NCBI GenBank assembly: GCA_902766045.1
Contig: CACXCA010000012.1
Location: 1 to 40,538 of the forward strand
Length of the DNA stretch: 40,538 bases
Direction: 5' to 3'
DNA from: an uncultured Bacteroidales bacterium
GTDB lineage: Bacteria; Bacteroidota; Bacteroidia; Bacteroidales; Paludibacteraceae
A program made the position numbers and the translations under genes. How positions within the stretch are numbered: position 1 is the stretch's first letter; the number at the start of each line of letters is the position of its first letter. The notes under the pieces were generated by a model, which ran no database searches, was not told the origin of the DNA, and saw only the letters and a list, made by a program, of their open reading frames with translations. Below, piece after piece: positions 21,252 to 29,756 of the stretch.

Positions 21252-21959
21252 TCAATTATCATTTACACTAAGATCCTGTTCCTCAGGCGAATGAGAAAGA
21301 CATTCTAGAAGCATACCATTTTCACAATTGAAAACTCTTCCCTTTATAAGTTCCGTCCACTTCAAATTATGAGTGGACATGATTACCGCCGTTCCCTCCT
21401 GAGATATTTTATAAAATAGATTCATCAAATCTTCACCGGTCTGAGGGTCTAAATTACCTGTTGGTTCATCTGCCAAAAGAATCTTAGGATGATTCAACAA
21501 AGCTCTTGCTATAACGATTCTTTGTTGTTCTCCTCCAGACAACTCATGAGGCATACGATAGCCTTTCCTACTCATTCCCACATATTTGAGAACCTCCTCC
21601 ACCCGATCAGGTATTTCTTTCTTTGAACATTGCTGAGTTGCCTTTAATACAAAAATAAGATTCTGTTCCACTGTACGATCGGGCAACAACTGAAAATCTT
21701 GGAACACAATACCCATCTGACGACGCAAATAAGGGATGTGACGATTCTTTATTTTACACAAATCATAATCCAACACTCTCGCCTCTCCTGATTCAATTGG
21801 GACCTCGCAATAAAGTGATTTCAAGAATGTACTCTTTCCACTTCCCACTTTCCCTAATAAAAATATAAAATCCTTAGGTTCCACTGAAAGGGAAATATTC
21901 TTTAATACAGTCTGCTCCTGACGTATTATTGAAACATTCTTATATTCGATTAAAGACAT
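21252..21959 (-). CDS. ftsE: FtsE-like ABC transporter ATPase
   Basis: A 235-aa ABC ATPase with Walker A GKVGSGKST (36-44), Q-loop VFQDFQLLPDRTV, signature LSGGEQQR, Walker B ILLADEPTGNLDP and the switch His in MSTHN. The sequence is closest to FtsE, the ATPase that with FtsX activates cell-wall hydrolases at the septum. No ftsX-like membrane gene is adjacent, so the partner must be elsewhere. Another short ABC ATPase of the same superfamily (LolD or MacB type) is possible. It starts 11 bp after hisI. Confidence 0.85.
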   Translation of the reverse strand: MSLIEYKNVSIIRQEQTVLKNISLSVEPKDFIFLLGKVGSGKSTFLKSLYCEVPIESGEARVLDYDLCKIKNRHIPYLRRQMGIVFQDFQLLPDRTVEQNLIFVLKATQQCSKKEIPDRVEEVLKYVGMSRKGYRMPHELSGGEQQRIVIARALLNHPKILLADEPTGNLDPQTGEDLMNLFYKISQEGTAVIMSTHNLKWTELIKGRVFNCENGMLLECLSHSPEEQDLSVNDN

Positions 21960-21970
21960 ATTTATTGTTT

Positions 21971-22282
21971 TTATTTATTTTCTTCTCCCCAACACGTATC
22001 CGTACCTGTATGACATACAGGTCCGACTGGATGTACCTTAATCAGCAGGGTGTCTTTGTCACAATCTACTTTTATTGATACGACATTCAAGAAATTCCCA
22101 CTGGTCTCTCCCTTAGTCCACAAACGTTGCTTCGTCCGACTAAAAAAAGTAACCTTACCTGTCTCCACCGTTTTCTTGTATGCATCTTCATTCATAAATC
22201 CCAACATCAACACCACTCTCGTGTCTGCATCCTGAATGATGGCAGGTACCAAACCATCCATTTTATCGAAATCCAAATCCAT
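21971..22282 (-). CDS. hisI: Phosphoribosyl-AMP cyclohydrolase, HisI domain only
   Basis: A 103-aa enzyme of histidine synthesis opening the adenine ring of PR-AMP. Zinc and magnesium ligands are visible in [12 protein letters not shown] and [13 protein letters not shown] chose the ATG at 22282 ([12 protein letters not shown]); the longer frame would need a TTG four bases after the hisA stop. The protein ends at WGEENK. In many Bacteroidota HisI is fused to HisE (PR-ATP pyrophosphatase); that half is missing here and no separate hisE is nearby. Confidence 0.93.
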   Translation of the reverse strand: MDLDFDKMDGLVPAIIQDADTRVVLMLGFMNEDAYKKTVETGKVTFFSRTKQRLWTKGETSGNFLNVVSIKVDCDKDTLLIKVHPVGPVCHTGTDTCWGEENK

Positions 22283-22321
22283 AATGATTATCTGTTTTTT
22301 CTGTTTGCGAAGATACAAAAT

Positions 22322-23044
22322 TTACGACAAAAAGCGGGATAAATCATTCATTTTTATTCTACCTTCATAAATAGCTTTCCCTGTTATAACCGCTGGCACA
22401 TTTGCGCTTTCCAGATTCTCTATATCCTCCATCGAACTCACGCCTCCACTAGCAATCAGATACAGATCTGGATGTTCTGCCAAGATCTTCTCATATAAAG
22501 CTACTGAAGGTCCCTTCAACATTCCATCTTTACTTATGTCGGTACAAATCACTTTATCCACACCTTCTTCCACAAACTTGGAGACAAACGGCATCAGATC
22601 CAACTGCGTGGTCTCAATCCATCCGCCAACAGCAATCTTTTCATCCTTAACATCCGCTCCCAATATTATTTTATCTGCCCCGAACTTATTCAGCCATGAC
22701 AAGAAAACAGCAGGATCTTTTGCAGCAATACTTCCTCCCGTCACCATGGAAGCGCCCGAATTAAATGCGATGGACAAATCCTCATCACTCTTTAGCCCTC
22801 CCCCGAAATCAATGATTAACGAAGTCTTTGTAGCTATCTGCTCTAACACCTTATAATTGACGATATGCTTTGCCTTCGCACCATCTAAATCAACTAAGTG
22901 CAAGCGACGTATTCCTATCGATTCAAACATCTTTGCCACTTCTAGCGGATTTTCATTATATACTTTCTTCTGAGCATAATCTCCCTGAGAAAGTCTCACG
23001 CACTTTCCATCAATAATATCGATTGCAGGAATTATTTCTATCAT
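22322..23044 (-). CDS. hisA: ProFAR isomerase
   Basis: A 240-aa beta/alpha-barrel enzyme (phosphoribosylformimino-5-aminoimidazole carboxamide ribotide isomerase) of histidine synthesis. Catalytic Asp9 lies in [13 protein letters not shown], the second Asp in [16 protein letters not shown], and phosphate-binding glycines in DFGGGLKS and ASGGVSS. Its neighbours are the MauE-thioredoxin gene (40 bp upstream) and hisI (downstream). The usual hisH and hisF partners are absent. Confidence 0.97.
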   Translation of the reverse strand: MIEIIPAIDIIDGKCVRLSQGDYAQKKVYNENPLEVAKMFESIGIRRLHLVDLDGAKAKHIVNYKVLEQIATKTSLIIDFGGGLKSDEDLSIAFNSGASMVTGGSIAAKDPAVFLSWLNKFGADKIILGADVKDEKIAVGGWIETTQLDLMPFVSKFVEEGVDKVICTDISKDGMLKGPSVALYEKILAEHPDLYLIASGGVSSMEDIENLESANVPAVITGKAIYEGRIKMNDLSRFLS

Positions 23045-23084
23045 ACTTCAACTAATAATTTATATAGTTATTACTTATTTATTT

Positions 23085-24005
23085 TCAATTAGCATCTTGT
23101 GCATTGAGAAACGTCACACAAGCGGTCTCATCAAACGTAGCATTGCTCATTTTAGCCTTCACCTCTCCATGCTGCATAAACAAGATCAATGGCACGTTAT
23201 ACTCCGTCACTGGCATTAGTTTTATAGGTGTCAGGTAAAAATGGCTTTGAGGGGTCACTCTTGTTTCCTCTATGAACTCCTGTAAGCCTACATCATCTCC
23301 CCAAACAACCCATTGCACTGTCGGTTGAATATCAGCTTTCTTCAAACAAACCTCCAACTTGCGCATTGCCATCTTACAGTGTTTACATTTCACACTAAAG
23401 AAACAGAGCACCACCTTATCCTCCTCATCCAACGCCTTCAATTCATGATATTCTTCTTGAAGTTTATGATACGCCTGTTCATTAAACTTCGTTTCTTTAT
23501 ATTGTCCAAGTCCCACCGGTAATTTGATGAACGCAAAGACAAACGAAGCAATTAGTACTAGAACGATTAAAAGTCTGTCTCTCTTAATTTGAAGGGGTTT
23601 GCACTTTGAGCCAAATAGCAGCAAGAGCAACAGCCATACATTCTTCAACAACGACTGAAGAGGCGTCAAACTAAAGGTCTCGCCCATACAATGGCAATTG
23701 CCATCATCCCCCACATACAACAAATAGAAAAGGAAAAAAGAGAAAAGGGTTATCAAAGAATAACATAGATAATCCACCCACTTTTTCCCCACTGTTGTAA
23801 TCAGGAGAATACCCAAAGAGGTCTCTGCAAACAGCAGAAACCGAGATAAATAAGATGATATTTTCAGACTGAAAAATCCGAAAGAAAACACATACGATTC
23901 AAAAGACTCAATGGAAATGAATTTTAGAATCGCAGACAAGAGGAACAAAGCCCCTACTATACAACGAGATGTATAATAGAACCTATCTGATATCCCCTCT
24001 GTCAT
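23085..24005 (-). CDS. MauE/DoxX-like membrane protein fused to a thioredoxin-like domain
   Basis: A 306-aa protein. The N-terminal half (about 10-160) has four or five membrane helices of MauE/DoxX type with a periplasmic-side GNCHCMGE motif. A hydrophobic segment near 145-165 links to a thioredoxin-like C-terminus with the CxxC pair CKHC in CFFSVKCKHCKMA. MauE-type proteins pass electrons or disulfides across the membrane, so a fused redox relay acting on exported proteins is a reasonable inference. It starts 6 bp after a small Cys-rich lipoprotein that could be its substrate. Confidence 0.82.
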   Translation of the reverse strand: MTEGISDRFYYTSRCIVGALFLLSAILKFISIESFESYVFSFGFFSLKISSYLSRFLLFAETSLGILLITTVGKKWVDYLCYSLITLFSFFLFYLLYVGDDGNCHCMGETFSLTPLQSLLKNVWLLLLLLFGSKCKPLQIKRDRLLIVLVLIASFVFAFIKLPVGLGQYKETKFNEQAYHKLQEEYHELKALDEEDKVVLCFFSVKCKHCKMAMRKLEVCLKKADIQPTVQWVVWGDDVGLQEFIEETRVTPQSHFYLTPIKLMPVTEYNVPLILFMQHGEVKAKMSNATFDETACVTFLNAQDAN

Positions 24006-24011
24006 GTTCTC

Positions 24012-24194
24012 TTATTTTGACTTACAACTCACTGACGAGTCATCTTCCAAATCAGAACAAGAACCTTCATAATCATAATGATCGAAAACTGTCGTTTGGG
24101 ATGAACCTTCCACTTTACATTCACAATCATTTAAGGTCGTGCATCCGCTCATTATACAGAACATATATGCACAAAAGAAAATTATTTTTTTCAT
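24012..24194 (-). CDS. Small Cys-rich lipoprotein
   Basis: A 60-aa product starting at the ATG of MKKIIFFCAYMFC. A signal peptide ends in the lipobox IMSGC (Cys18 lipidated). The mature part of about 43 residues has four more Cys (DCECK, GSCSD, SVSCK) and is otherwise polar and acidic. An in-frame ATG at 24227 was not chosen because a -7 box (24217-24224) lies just inside it. It is the first gene of the run down to gpmI. I do not recognise the family. Confidence 0.75.
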   Translation of the reverse strand: MKKIIFFCAYMFCIMSGCTTLNDCECKVEGSSQTTVFDHYDYEGSCSDLEDDSSVSCKSK

Positions 24195-24216
24195 CGTTAA
24201 ATTTCTAAAATTCATG

Positions 24217-24224
24217 CAAATATA
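24217..24224 (-). promoter_or_regulatory. -7 box for the lipoprotein-to-gpmI run
   Basis: TATATTTG on the minus strand matches the Bacteroidota -7 consensus TAnnTTTG, 23 bp before the ATG at 24194. No clear TTTG -33 box is seen at 19-21 bp. It decides the lipoprotein start. Confidence 0.6.
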
Positions 24225-24240
24225 CATATAATTTTTTATC

Positions 24241-24312
24241 TCTCATACATTTCTCATAGATTCTATCTAATCAGCACCACAGGAACGCTATTCCCGTGGT
24301 ACTTGTATGAGA
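24241..24312 (-). other. Possible three-way RNA structure after the CotH gene
   Basis: An outer 8-bp stem TCTCATAC (24241-24248)/GTATGAGA (24305-24312) encloses two smaller stems: TAGAT/ATCTA at 24257-24269 and ACCAC-GGAA/TTCC-GTGGT at 24276-24300 with one mismatch. It lies 3' of the CotH gene and ends just upstream of the next -7 box. No T tract, so not a standard terminator. Confidence 0.4.
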
Positions 24313-24345
24313 AAGATTACATGCAGAATCTCATCGCTATAAGCA

Positions 24346-27300
24346 TTATTTAATCATCAACTTCTGTATATAGCTTTGAGTCTTCGTATCAATTCGAAGA
24401 ATATAGCATCCTTGCTGTATATTGCTTACATTCAACTCACAATTATCCATGAGAGGATATATCTTTTTCAACTCTCTTCCTGCTTGATCCATCAAAGAAA
24501 CAACCAATATCTCACCCATTCTAGAGTTGATCATCACATATTCTTCCGCAGGATTTGGAGACACATAGATTGGATCCGACCATGTGGTAGCGCCTGTCAA
24601 CTCGACTAAACCTTGTGATGTCAATGTCAGCTTCAGATTCTCCTCTGGATGCAATTTTAAAATCTTATCTGTCAACTTGTTGGTTGAACCATAACCTACG
24701 GCATTCACAAGGAAGGTCATATCCGAACTCTGACCATTGTATTGATGCACCTCAACAGCCAACACATTTTCACCCTCCACAAAATCAGATGCTTTCAACA
24801 CAAATGTTGACACCACATCATCCAAATAACTTGGTGTCTCTGTCGAATATGAAACAGTACCTGAAGGCATATTCTCACGCATCAGTTCCTTGCCGTTCAA
24901 ATAAACCACTGCACCGTCATCAAAGACAACCGTCACCTTCGCAGAATCCAACATCGACGATTTATCATACGTAAACGTTGTACGGAAATAAGATGTCAGA
25001 TACTTGTTCGATGTACTGTCGCCAAAATTCAACTTGACATCATACGTTCTCTTGTTAGATGTGTCATATCCAAAACGCCCCTTTCCTTTCTTCCATCCTG
25101 AATCGTCGAATCCCACAGTATTCCAATCCTTTGACGCTGCAATACTATCATAGAAATATCGCCAAGAAGTAGAGGAATTCATCCATTCGTAACTATACGG
25201 AACCGCCTTTGAAATCGTCCACGACACGAAATTCTGATCATCAATCAATGGTTCAATAATCAGATCCGCATCTTTACGAACTTGACAGGTTGCTGGATTA
25301 ACTCTTGTTTTTACTCCGTTCACCAAGAATCTAGTATATTTATAACACTGGTCGTACAGTGTTATTTGTAAATTGTTAGCCAACACCAGAGAATCGCAAT
25401 CTAAGTGTCCATTGCTAGCCGCTGGCGTTGCCTCCATACTATAACCGTCACTACATACGGCGAAAGTGGTGAAGGTTGACTGACCATCTTTTTCTCTTCC
25501 GTATGAATTATTTTCACCCACAGAAGGTACCGCTATCTTATCAATCTTTATGATTGAATCTCTTACCACCTTGCTCAACACAATTGTCTCCCCTTCTGTA
25601 TCAGACAATTTAAAGCCTAAGTGCATAGGACCATAATTGGATTTGTCGTCTGCCCATAATAGCACATATCCTTTTGCAGGAATTATACTAGATGTATAAC
25701 CACTTGCAATCTGATGTTTCAATGGATTCGCAGGATCATCGGAGATATAATATCCAGCAATATCAACATCGACATTTCCTGCATTATACAACTCTATCCA
25801 GTCTGGTTTACTATCTGTACCAGGGTCTTTCAATATCGTATTTTTCGAGCAAACCTCATTGATAAAGATGGCCGGTTTATCATACGAATCCTCCTCTATC
25901 TTCAACACCACTTCAGTCGCACTCTTCATCGTCAGCTGTATCGTTGATGTCGTGTATGTGGTATCCCCCACAACCCACTTCTTCACTTTATATCCGTCAG
26001 GAAGCGTTACACCCAAATCAACCGTCATGTTTTTCAAACAATTGAGCGAGAAACTATTTTTCCCTAGATTCACACCATTCAGCATAAAACTAGCGTCTGA
26101 ATTCTCACATGAAAGAGACAATTTCACCTTCGTCGTAGATAAATCATAGAAATCAGCCAATTGCTCATAGACAACATCAACTCTTTGTTTAGCGAAATCC
26201 AACATACCCGTTTCTTCCGCCAAATCTCTACCATTGTATTTTGCACAATATTCACCTTTCGCCATGCTAACAATCGATTCCCACTTATTCTTAACATTAT
26301 CGTAGCTCAAAGCATTTGCCAAATGAATAAGTGATTTTGTCAGATACATCTGTTTGAACTTCTCATTCTGCATCAAACTATAGAACAGGATGGTTTTCCA
26401 CCGATACGCATCATCTATCTGATTGGTGCTTGGATTTCCATTTCCCCAGTTCACTTCACTACCCGTTCCCATGCACCACTTTATCATATTCAGATTCTTG
26501 TTACAATAATTAGGACCCCAATCTTCATACAGACCGAAACCAAAATCAGTATCAAACAGGATACAACGGAACTTTCCATTAGCACGATGTCTCCACATCT
26601 TATAATTATTCCCTGGCCAATCCGTATTGACGATGAACTGCTCGAAAATAATATAATTCAGATACTCATCCAAGTCCAAGTAGTCATTCATCCTTGCAAC
26701 GAAATAATCCTTGTCATAGTTTTTCTTGGCAAAATCAACCATCTGATTGTATGCCGTCAGGTCTCCTGTCGTTGCCTCAATACCATCTTGCGTAATCTCG
26801 ATGACATCTATTTCATCCTCATCATATCCATAATTTGAAAAGACATAACTCTTATTGGTTCGTTCTCTCAAGCCCATTAAGCCTTTATACTTACCGTTCA
26901 GATAATACCCAACTGGTTGATAGGCCTGATAATCTATATTACCCATGCTTCTCGCAATATTCTGCATAAAGCCATCTCTCACCCTAATTTTCCCCTCGGG
27001 ATAAGCGTTTCCTCCATTACGAAGTTGGAAACTATTATAGACATTTCCTTTTTTCTCCTTGTCTTTAAACGGATTAATGGAGAACAGTTCAGCTCCCTGT
27101 TTCTTTCCAGTGGACATCTTCAACGACTTCACGGTATAATCCACCTGACGGGAACATCCACCCATCACCGCCACATCTGCTTCTTGAGACATCTGACGAT
27201 TGCCATCTACAAAATATTCTAAATTGACAGGTCTATCCCAATCTTGATTAAAGTTGGCACGTTCTTTCACACACGATTTCTCTCCCTCTATTCCGCGTGA

Positions 27301-28191
27301 CCCAACGACATATATACCCATAGTATCACTATAGAAATATTCATCATTTGCCACAATAGAGACAACTGGAGCAGGAGTTAATCCGCTACAGCTATTTCGT
27401 TCATCTCCATATAATATGTAGGAAGCCGTAACAATTTCACTCGGCAACTTTCCTTTAGAATAAGCTCTGGCTCGCAACACACGTGTCTTGTCAAACTCAA
27501 TCGGCTTCTTATACACACACGCATTCTCATTCTTTGGAGAAGGGAAAGAACCATCCTTCGTATAGATGATACTATCACTATTTGAGCATGAGAGTGTGAT
27601 CGTTCCAGACGCAGAATTATATACTCCAGGATTCATTCCTCCAAAAACAGGAGCCGCACACCTGGAATTGGTTACATCAGGGTATGGTGTATTATTTTTG
27701 GCTATGGCAGACGGATTCATATATCCATACGTACCCTCTTTCACACCATACGACAAATGAGGATACATTTTCGGATAATCTAATATTGAGCAATTACCAT
27801 CTGGCATCATCAACATAAGAGACCCACCATCAGGATCTACCTTATAACATGAGTGCCCTTTCTTCTGAGGCATGGTCGGATCCGAAGGAATCTTATCAAA
27901 AAAGATAATAACATAAGAGTTAGCTGAGATATTCAAATCATGCTGTATCGTCCACTCCCATTTAACTTTCCCTTTCTTAGATGTCTGGGTAATGGTACTA
28001 CCATTCAAATTAAATTTTGAATCACCATCATTATAAAACTCCACCCAACCAGTGTAATTATTTCTGTCATTCAAGTTGGTTGATACGTTGCAAGGCATTA
28101 TCTCCGAGATAATCACTCCTGCATTAACATATAACGATGACATGATGAATATTGACATCGCAACTATTTTCTTTATATATCTAGAAACCAT
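24346..28191 (-). CDS. Secreted CotH-kinase / lamin-tail protein with T9SS sorting domain
   Basis: A 1281-aa protein. I start it at the ATG at 28191 because AGGAG sits 5-6 bases before it; the earlier TTG at 28224 lacks this. Order: signal peptide (MVSRYIKKIVAMSIFIMSS), lamin-tail-like domain at about 25-130, chitobiase/hexosaminidase C-terminal-like domain at 180-260 (YTKDGSFPSPKN), CotH kinase-like domain at about 290-690 (GLRERTNKSYV; acidic DTDFGFG near 546), a second lamin-tail domain from about 773 (INEVCSKNT, WIELYNAG), a galactose-binding-like jelly roll at 1000-1163, and a T9SS type A tail at 1208-1281 (YVSPNPAEEYV to KLMIK). CotH proteins include spore-coat kinases; what this one phosphorylates, if anything, is unknown. 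It is probably its own transcription unit. Confidence 0.93.
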   Translation of the reverse strand: MVSRYIKKIVAMSIFIMSSLYVNAGVIISEIMPCNVSTNLNDRNNYTGWVEFYNDGDSKFNLNGSTITQTSKKGKVKWEWTIQHDLNISANSYVIIFFDKIPSDPTMPQKKGHSCYKVDPDGGSLMLMMPDGNCSILDYPKMYPHLSYGVKEGTYGYMNPSAIAKNNTPYPDVTNSRCAAPVFGGMNPGVYNSASGTITLSCSNSDSIIYTKDGSFPSPKNENACVYKKPIEFDKTRVLRARAYSKGKLPSEIVTASYILYGDERNSCSGLTPAPVVSIVANDEYFYSDTMGIYVVGSRGIEGEKSCVKERANFNQDWDRPVNLEYFVDGNRQMSQEADVAVMGGCSRQVDYTVKSLKMSTGKKQGAELFSINPFKDKEKKGNVYNSFQLRNGGNAYPEGKIRVRDGFMQNIARSMGNIDYQAYQPVGYYLNGKYKGLMGLRERTNKSYVFSNYGYDEDEIDVIEITQDGIEATTGDLTAYNQMVDFAKKNYDKDYFVARMNDYLDLDEYLNYIIFEQFIVNTDWPGNNYKMWRHRANGKFRCILFDTDFGFGLYEDWGPNYCNKNLNMIKWCMGTGSEVNWGNGNPSTNQIDDAYRWKTILFYSLMQNEKFKQMYLTKSLIHLANALSYDNVKNKWESIVSMAKGEYCAKYNGRDLAEETGMLDFAKQRVDVVYEQLADFYDLSTTKVKLSLSCENSDASFMLNGVNLGKNSFSLNCLKNMTVDLGVTLPDGYKVKKWVVGDTTYTTSTIQLTMKSATEVVLKIEEDSYDKPAIFINEVCSKNTILKDPGTDSKPDWIELYNAGNVDVDIAGYYISDDPANPLKHQIASGYTSSIIPAKGYVLLWADDKSNYGPMHLGFKLSDTEGETIVLSKVVRDSIIKIDKIAVPSVGENNSYGREKDGQSTFTTFAVCSDGYSMEATPAASNGHLDCDSLVLANNLQITLYDQCYKYTRFLVNGVKTRVNPATCQVRKDADLIIEPLIDDQNFVSWTISKAVPYSYEWMNSSTSWRYFYDSIAASKDWNTVGFDDSGWKKGKGRFGYDTSNKRTYDVKLNFGDSTSNKYLTSYFRTTFTYDKSSMLDSAKVTVVFDDGAVVYLNGKELMRENMPSGTVSYSTETPSYLDDVVSTFVLKASDFVEGENVLAVEVHQYNGQSSDMTFLVNAVGYGSTNKLTDKILKLHPEENLKLTLTSQGLVELTGATTWSDPIYVSPNPAEEYVMINSRMGEILVVSLMDQAGRELKKIYPLMDNCELNVSNIQQGCYILRIDTKTQSYIQKLMIK

Positions 28192-28250
28192 ATATTCTCC
28201 TCTCTTTTTGTTACTTTTAATCAAATCCCCACATGTTGCGAAAAGGCAAA

Positions 28251-28281
28251 TGAGGTTGATATAAATTCATTATCAACCTCA
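28251..28281 (-). terminator. Hairpin after the PhoH gene
   Basis: An 11-bp stem (TGAGGTTGATA/TATCAACCTCA) with a 9-base loop, 13 bp past the PIN-PhoH stop and 60 bp before the CotH gene start. The minus strand then reads TTTGCCTTTT, a moderate T tract. Confidence 0.65.
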
Positions 28282-28294
28282 CTGTCATCCTATA

Positions 28295-29650
28295 TTATAA
28301 AAGAACACTTGCCAACTCTGAAAGTTTGCTTCGTTCTCCTTTTATTAAGTTTACATGAGCAAACAAATCCTGTCCTTTCATCTTATCAATCATATAAACT
28401 AGACCATTCGATTGCATATCCAGGTAAGGTGCATCAATCTGCTGAACATCACCCGTAAATACAATCTTACATCCTTCTCCTGCACGAGTGATGATTGTTT
28501 TTACCTCGTGAGGTGTTAAGTTCTGCGCTTCATCCACTATCAGGTACGTATCACTCAAGCTACGTCCACGAATAAACGCTAACGCTTCGATTACCAATTG
28601 ATTATTCTTCTGCATGTCATCAAGCAACCTCAACTCCTTGCTATTTGGAGAGAACTGATGCTTTATTACATTAATATTATCGAACAATGGCTGCATATAA
28701 GGCGCCACTTTTTGTTTCTCATCACCAGGCAAGAATCCCAGATCCTTGTTTGACATCGCCACAATAGGTCGAGCTAACAAGATCTGCTTATACGTCTCAT
28801 GTTGCTGCAAAGCAGCTGCCAAGGCCAAAAGGGTCTTACCTGTACCTGCTCTACCTGTAACGGCTACCAACTTAATGTCTTGGTTCAACAAAACATCCAA
28901 TGCAAAGGTTTGTTCCGCATTCCTTCCCTCTATACCATACGCTTTCTCCTTTTTCACCTTCTTCACCGTCTGAGTAGAAGCATCATATTTAGCCATAACC
29001 GAAGATCGACAGCTCTTTAATATGAAACATTCATTTGGTGCGACTGATGACGGCAAGTTACAATCATTAAAAGGAACACCATTCGACTCAGAATAGATAC
29101 GATCCACTAAATCTGGATCTACATCTTCATACGTCTCCTGTGCCTTGTCAAAAATATCAACATTCGTCACCTTATCATTGATATAATCTTCCACATCCAA
29201 GCCAATCGATTTAGCTTTCATACGAAGATTAACATCCTTTGTCACCAATATAGTCCGCGTCTTTTTATCTTTTTGCTGAAGATCCAACGCAACCGCCATA
29301 ATACGATGATCAGGCGTCTTCTCAGAGAATGTTTTTGATAATATTTCAGGATAAGTAGGATTGGTCACTACAAACAAATTACCTAATCCAACCCCCAATG
29401 ATGCTCCATTCTTAAAGAAGTCTGAATCAACACTCAGATTGTCTATCTCACGCACAAACTCACGTGCATTGTAGTTAATCTGCTCAGCTCCTTTTTTGAA
29501 TTTATCCAGTTCTTCCAACACAACGATAGGAAGATAAATATCATTTTCTTGAAAATTATAGATACACTTATAATCGTGAAGGATAACATTTGTATCCAAG
29601 ACGAAATTCTTCTTTGCGCCCATACTCTCTCTGTTTTTAGTGTTAATCAT
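28295..29650 (-). CDS. PIN-PhoH fusion ATPase/ribonuclease
   Basis: A 451-aa protein, PhoH2/YlaK type. The PIN domain (about 14-150) has the acidic active-site motif VLDTNVILHD. The PhoH ATPase part (about 235-440) has Walker A TGRAGTGKTLLALA and Walker B YLIVDEAQN, followed by FTGDVQQID. Such proteins unwind and cut RNA. The ATG at 29623 (MGAKKNFVLD) is an equally likely start. It diverges from folC across about 100 bp, and a hairpin lies just after its stop. Confidence 0.94.
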   Translation of the reverse strand: MINTKNRESMGAKKNFVLDTNVILHDYKCIYNFQENDIYLPIVVLEELDKFKKGAEQINYNAREFVREIDNLSVDSDFFKNGASLGVGLGNLFVVTNPTYPEILSKTFSEKTPDHRIMAVALDLQQKDKKTRTILVTKDVNLRMKAKSIGLDVEDYINDKVTNVDIFDKAQETYEDVDPDLVDRIYSESNGVPFNDCNLPSSVAPNECFILKSCRSSVMAKYDASTQTVKKVKKEKAYGIEGRNAEQTFALDVLLNQDIKLVAVTGRAGTGKTLLALAAALQQHETYKQILLARPIVAMSNKDLGFLPGDEKQKVAPYMQPLFDNINVIKHQFSPNSKELRLLDDMQKNNQLVIEALAFIRGRSLSDTYLIVDEAQNLTPHEVKTIITRAGEGCKIVFTGDVQQIDAPYLDMQSNGLVYMIDKMKGQDLFAHVNLIKGERSKLSELASVLL

Positions 29651-29682
29651 TCAATTTAAGGCGAAAGTGAATTTAATTTTCT

Positions 29683-29713
29683 TTTGTAGATAAAAATAAA
29701 TTCTGTACTTTCG
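29683..29713 (+). promoter_or_regulatory. folC promoter
   Basis: TTTG at 29683-29686, a 19-bp spacer, then TACTTTCG at 29706-29713 (one base off TAnnTTTG). It fits the Bacteroidota sigma-ABfr pattern and lies 43 bp before the first folC ATG. Confidence 0.65.
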
Positions 29714-29756
29714 TTTTTGTAAAATTAGCTCTTTGAATTGAAAAATAAAAATTATA

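Noticed and set aside
22283-22318. TTG start giving 12 extra residues on HisI
   Set aside because: The ATG at 22282 opens the conserved HisI sequence; the extra residues are low-complexity and basic.
28192-28224. TTG start giving 11 extra residues on the CotH protein
   Set aside because: The AGGAG site sits inside this stretch and points to the ATG at 28191, where the signal peptide also begins.
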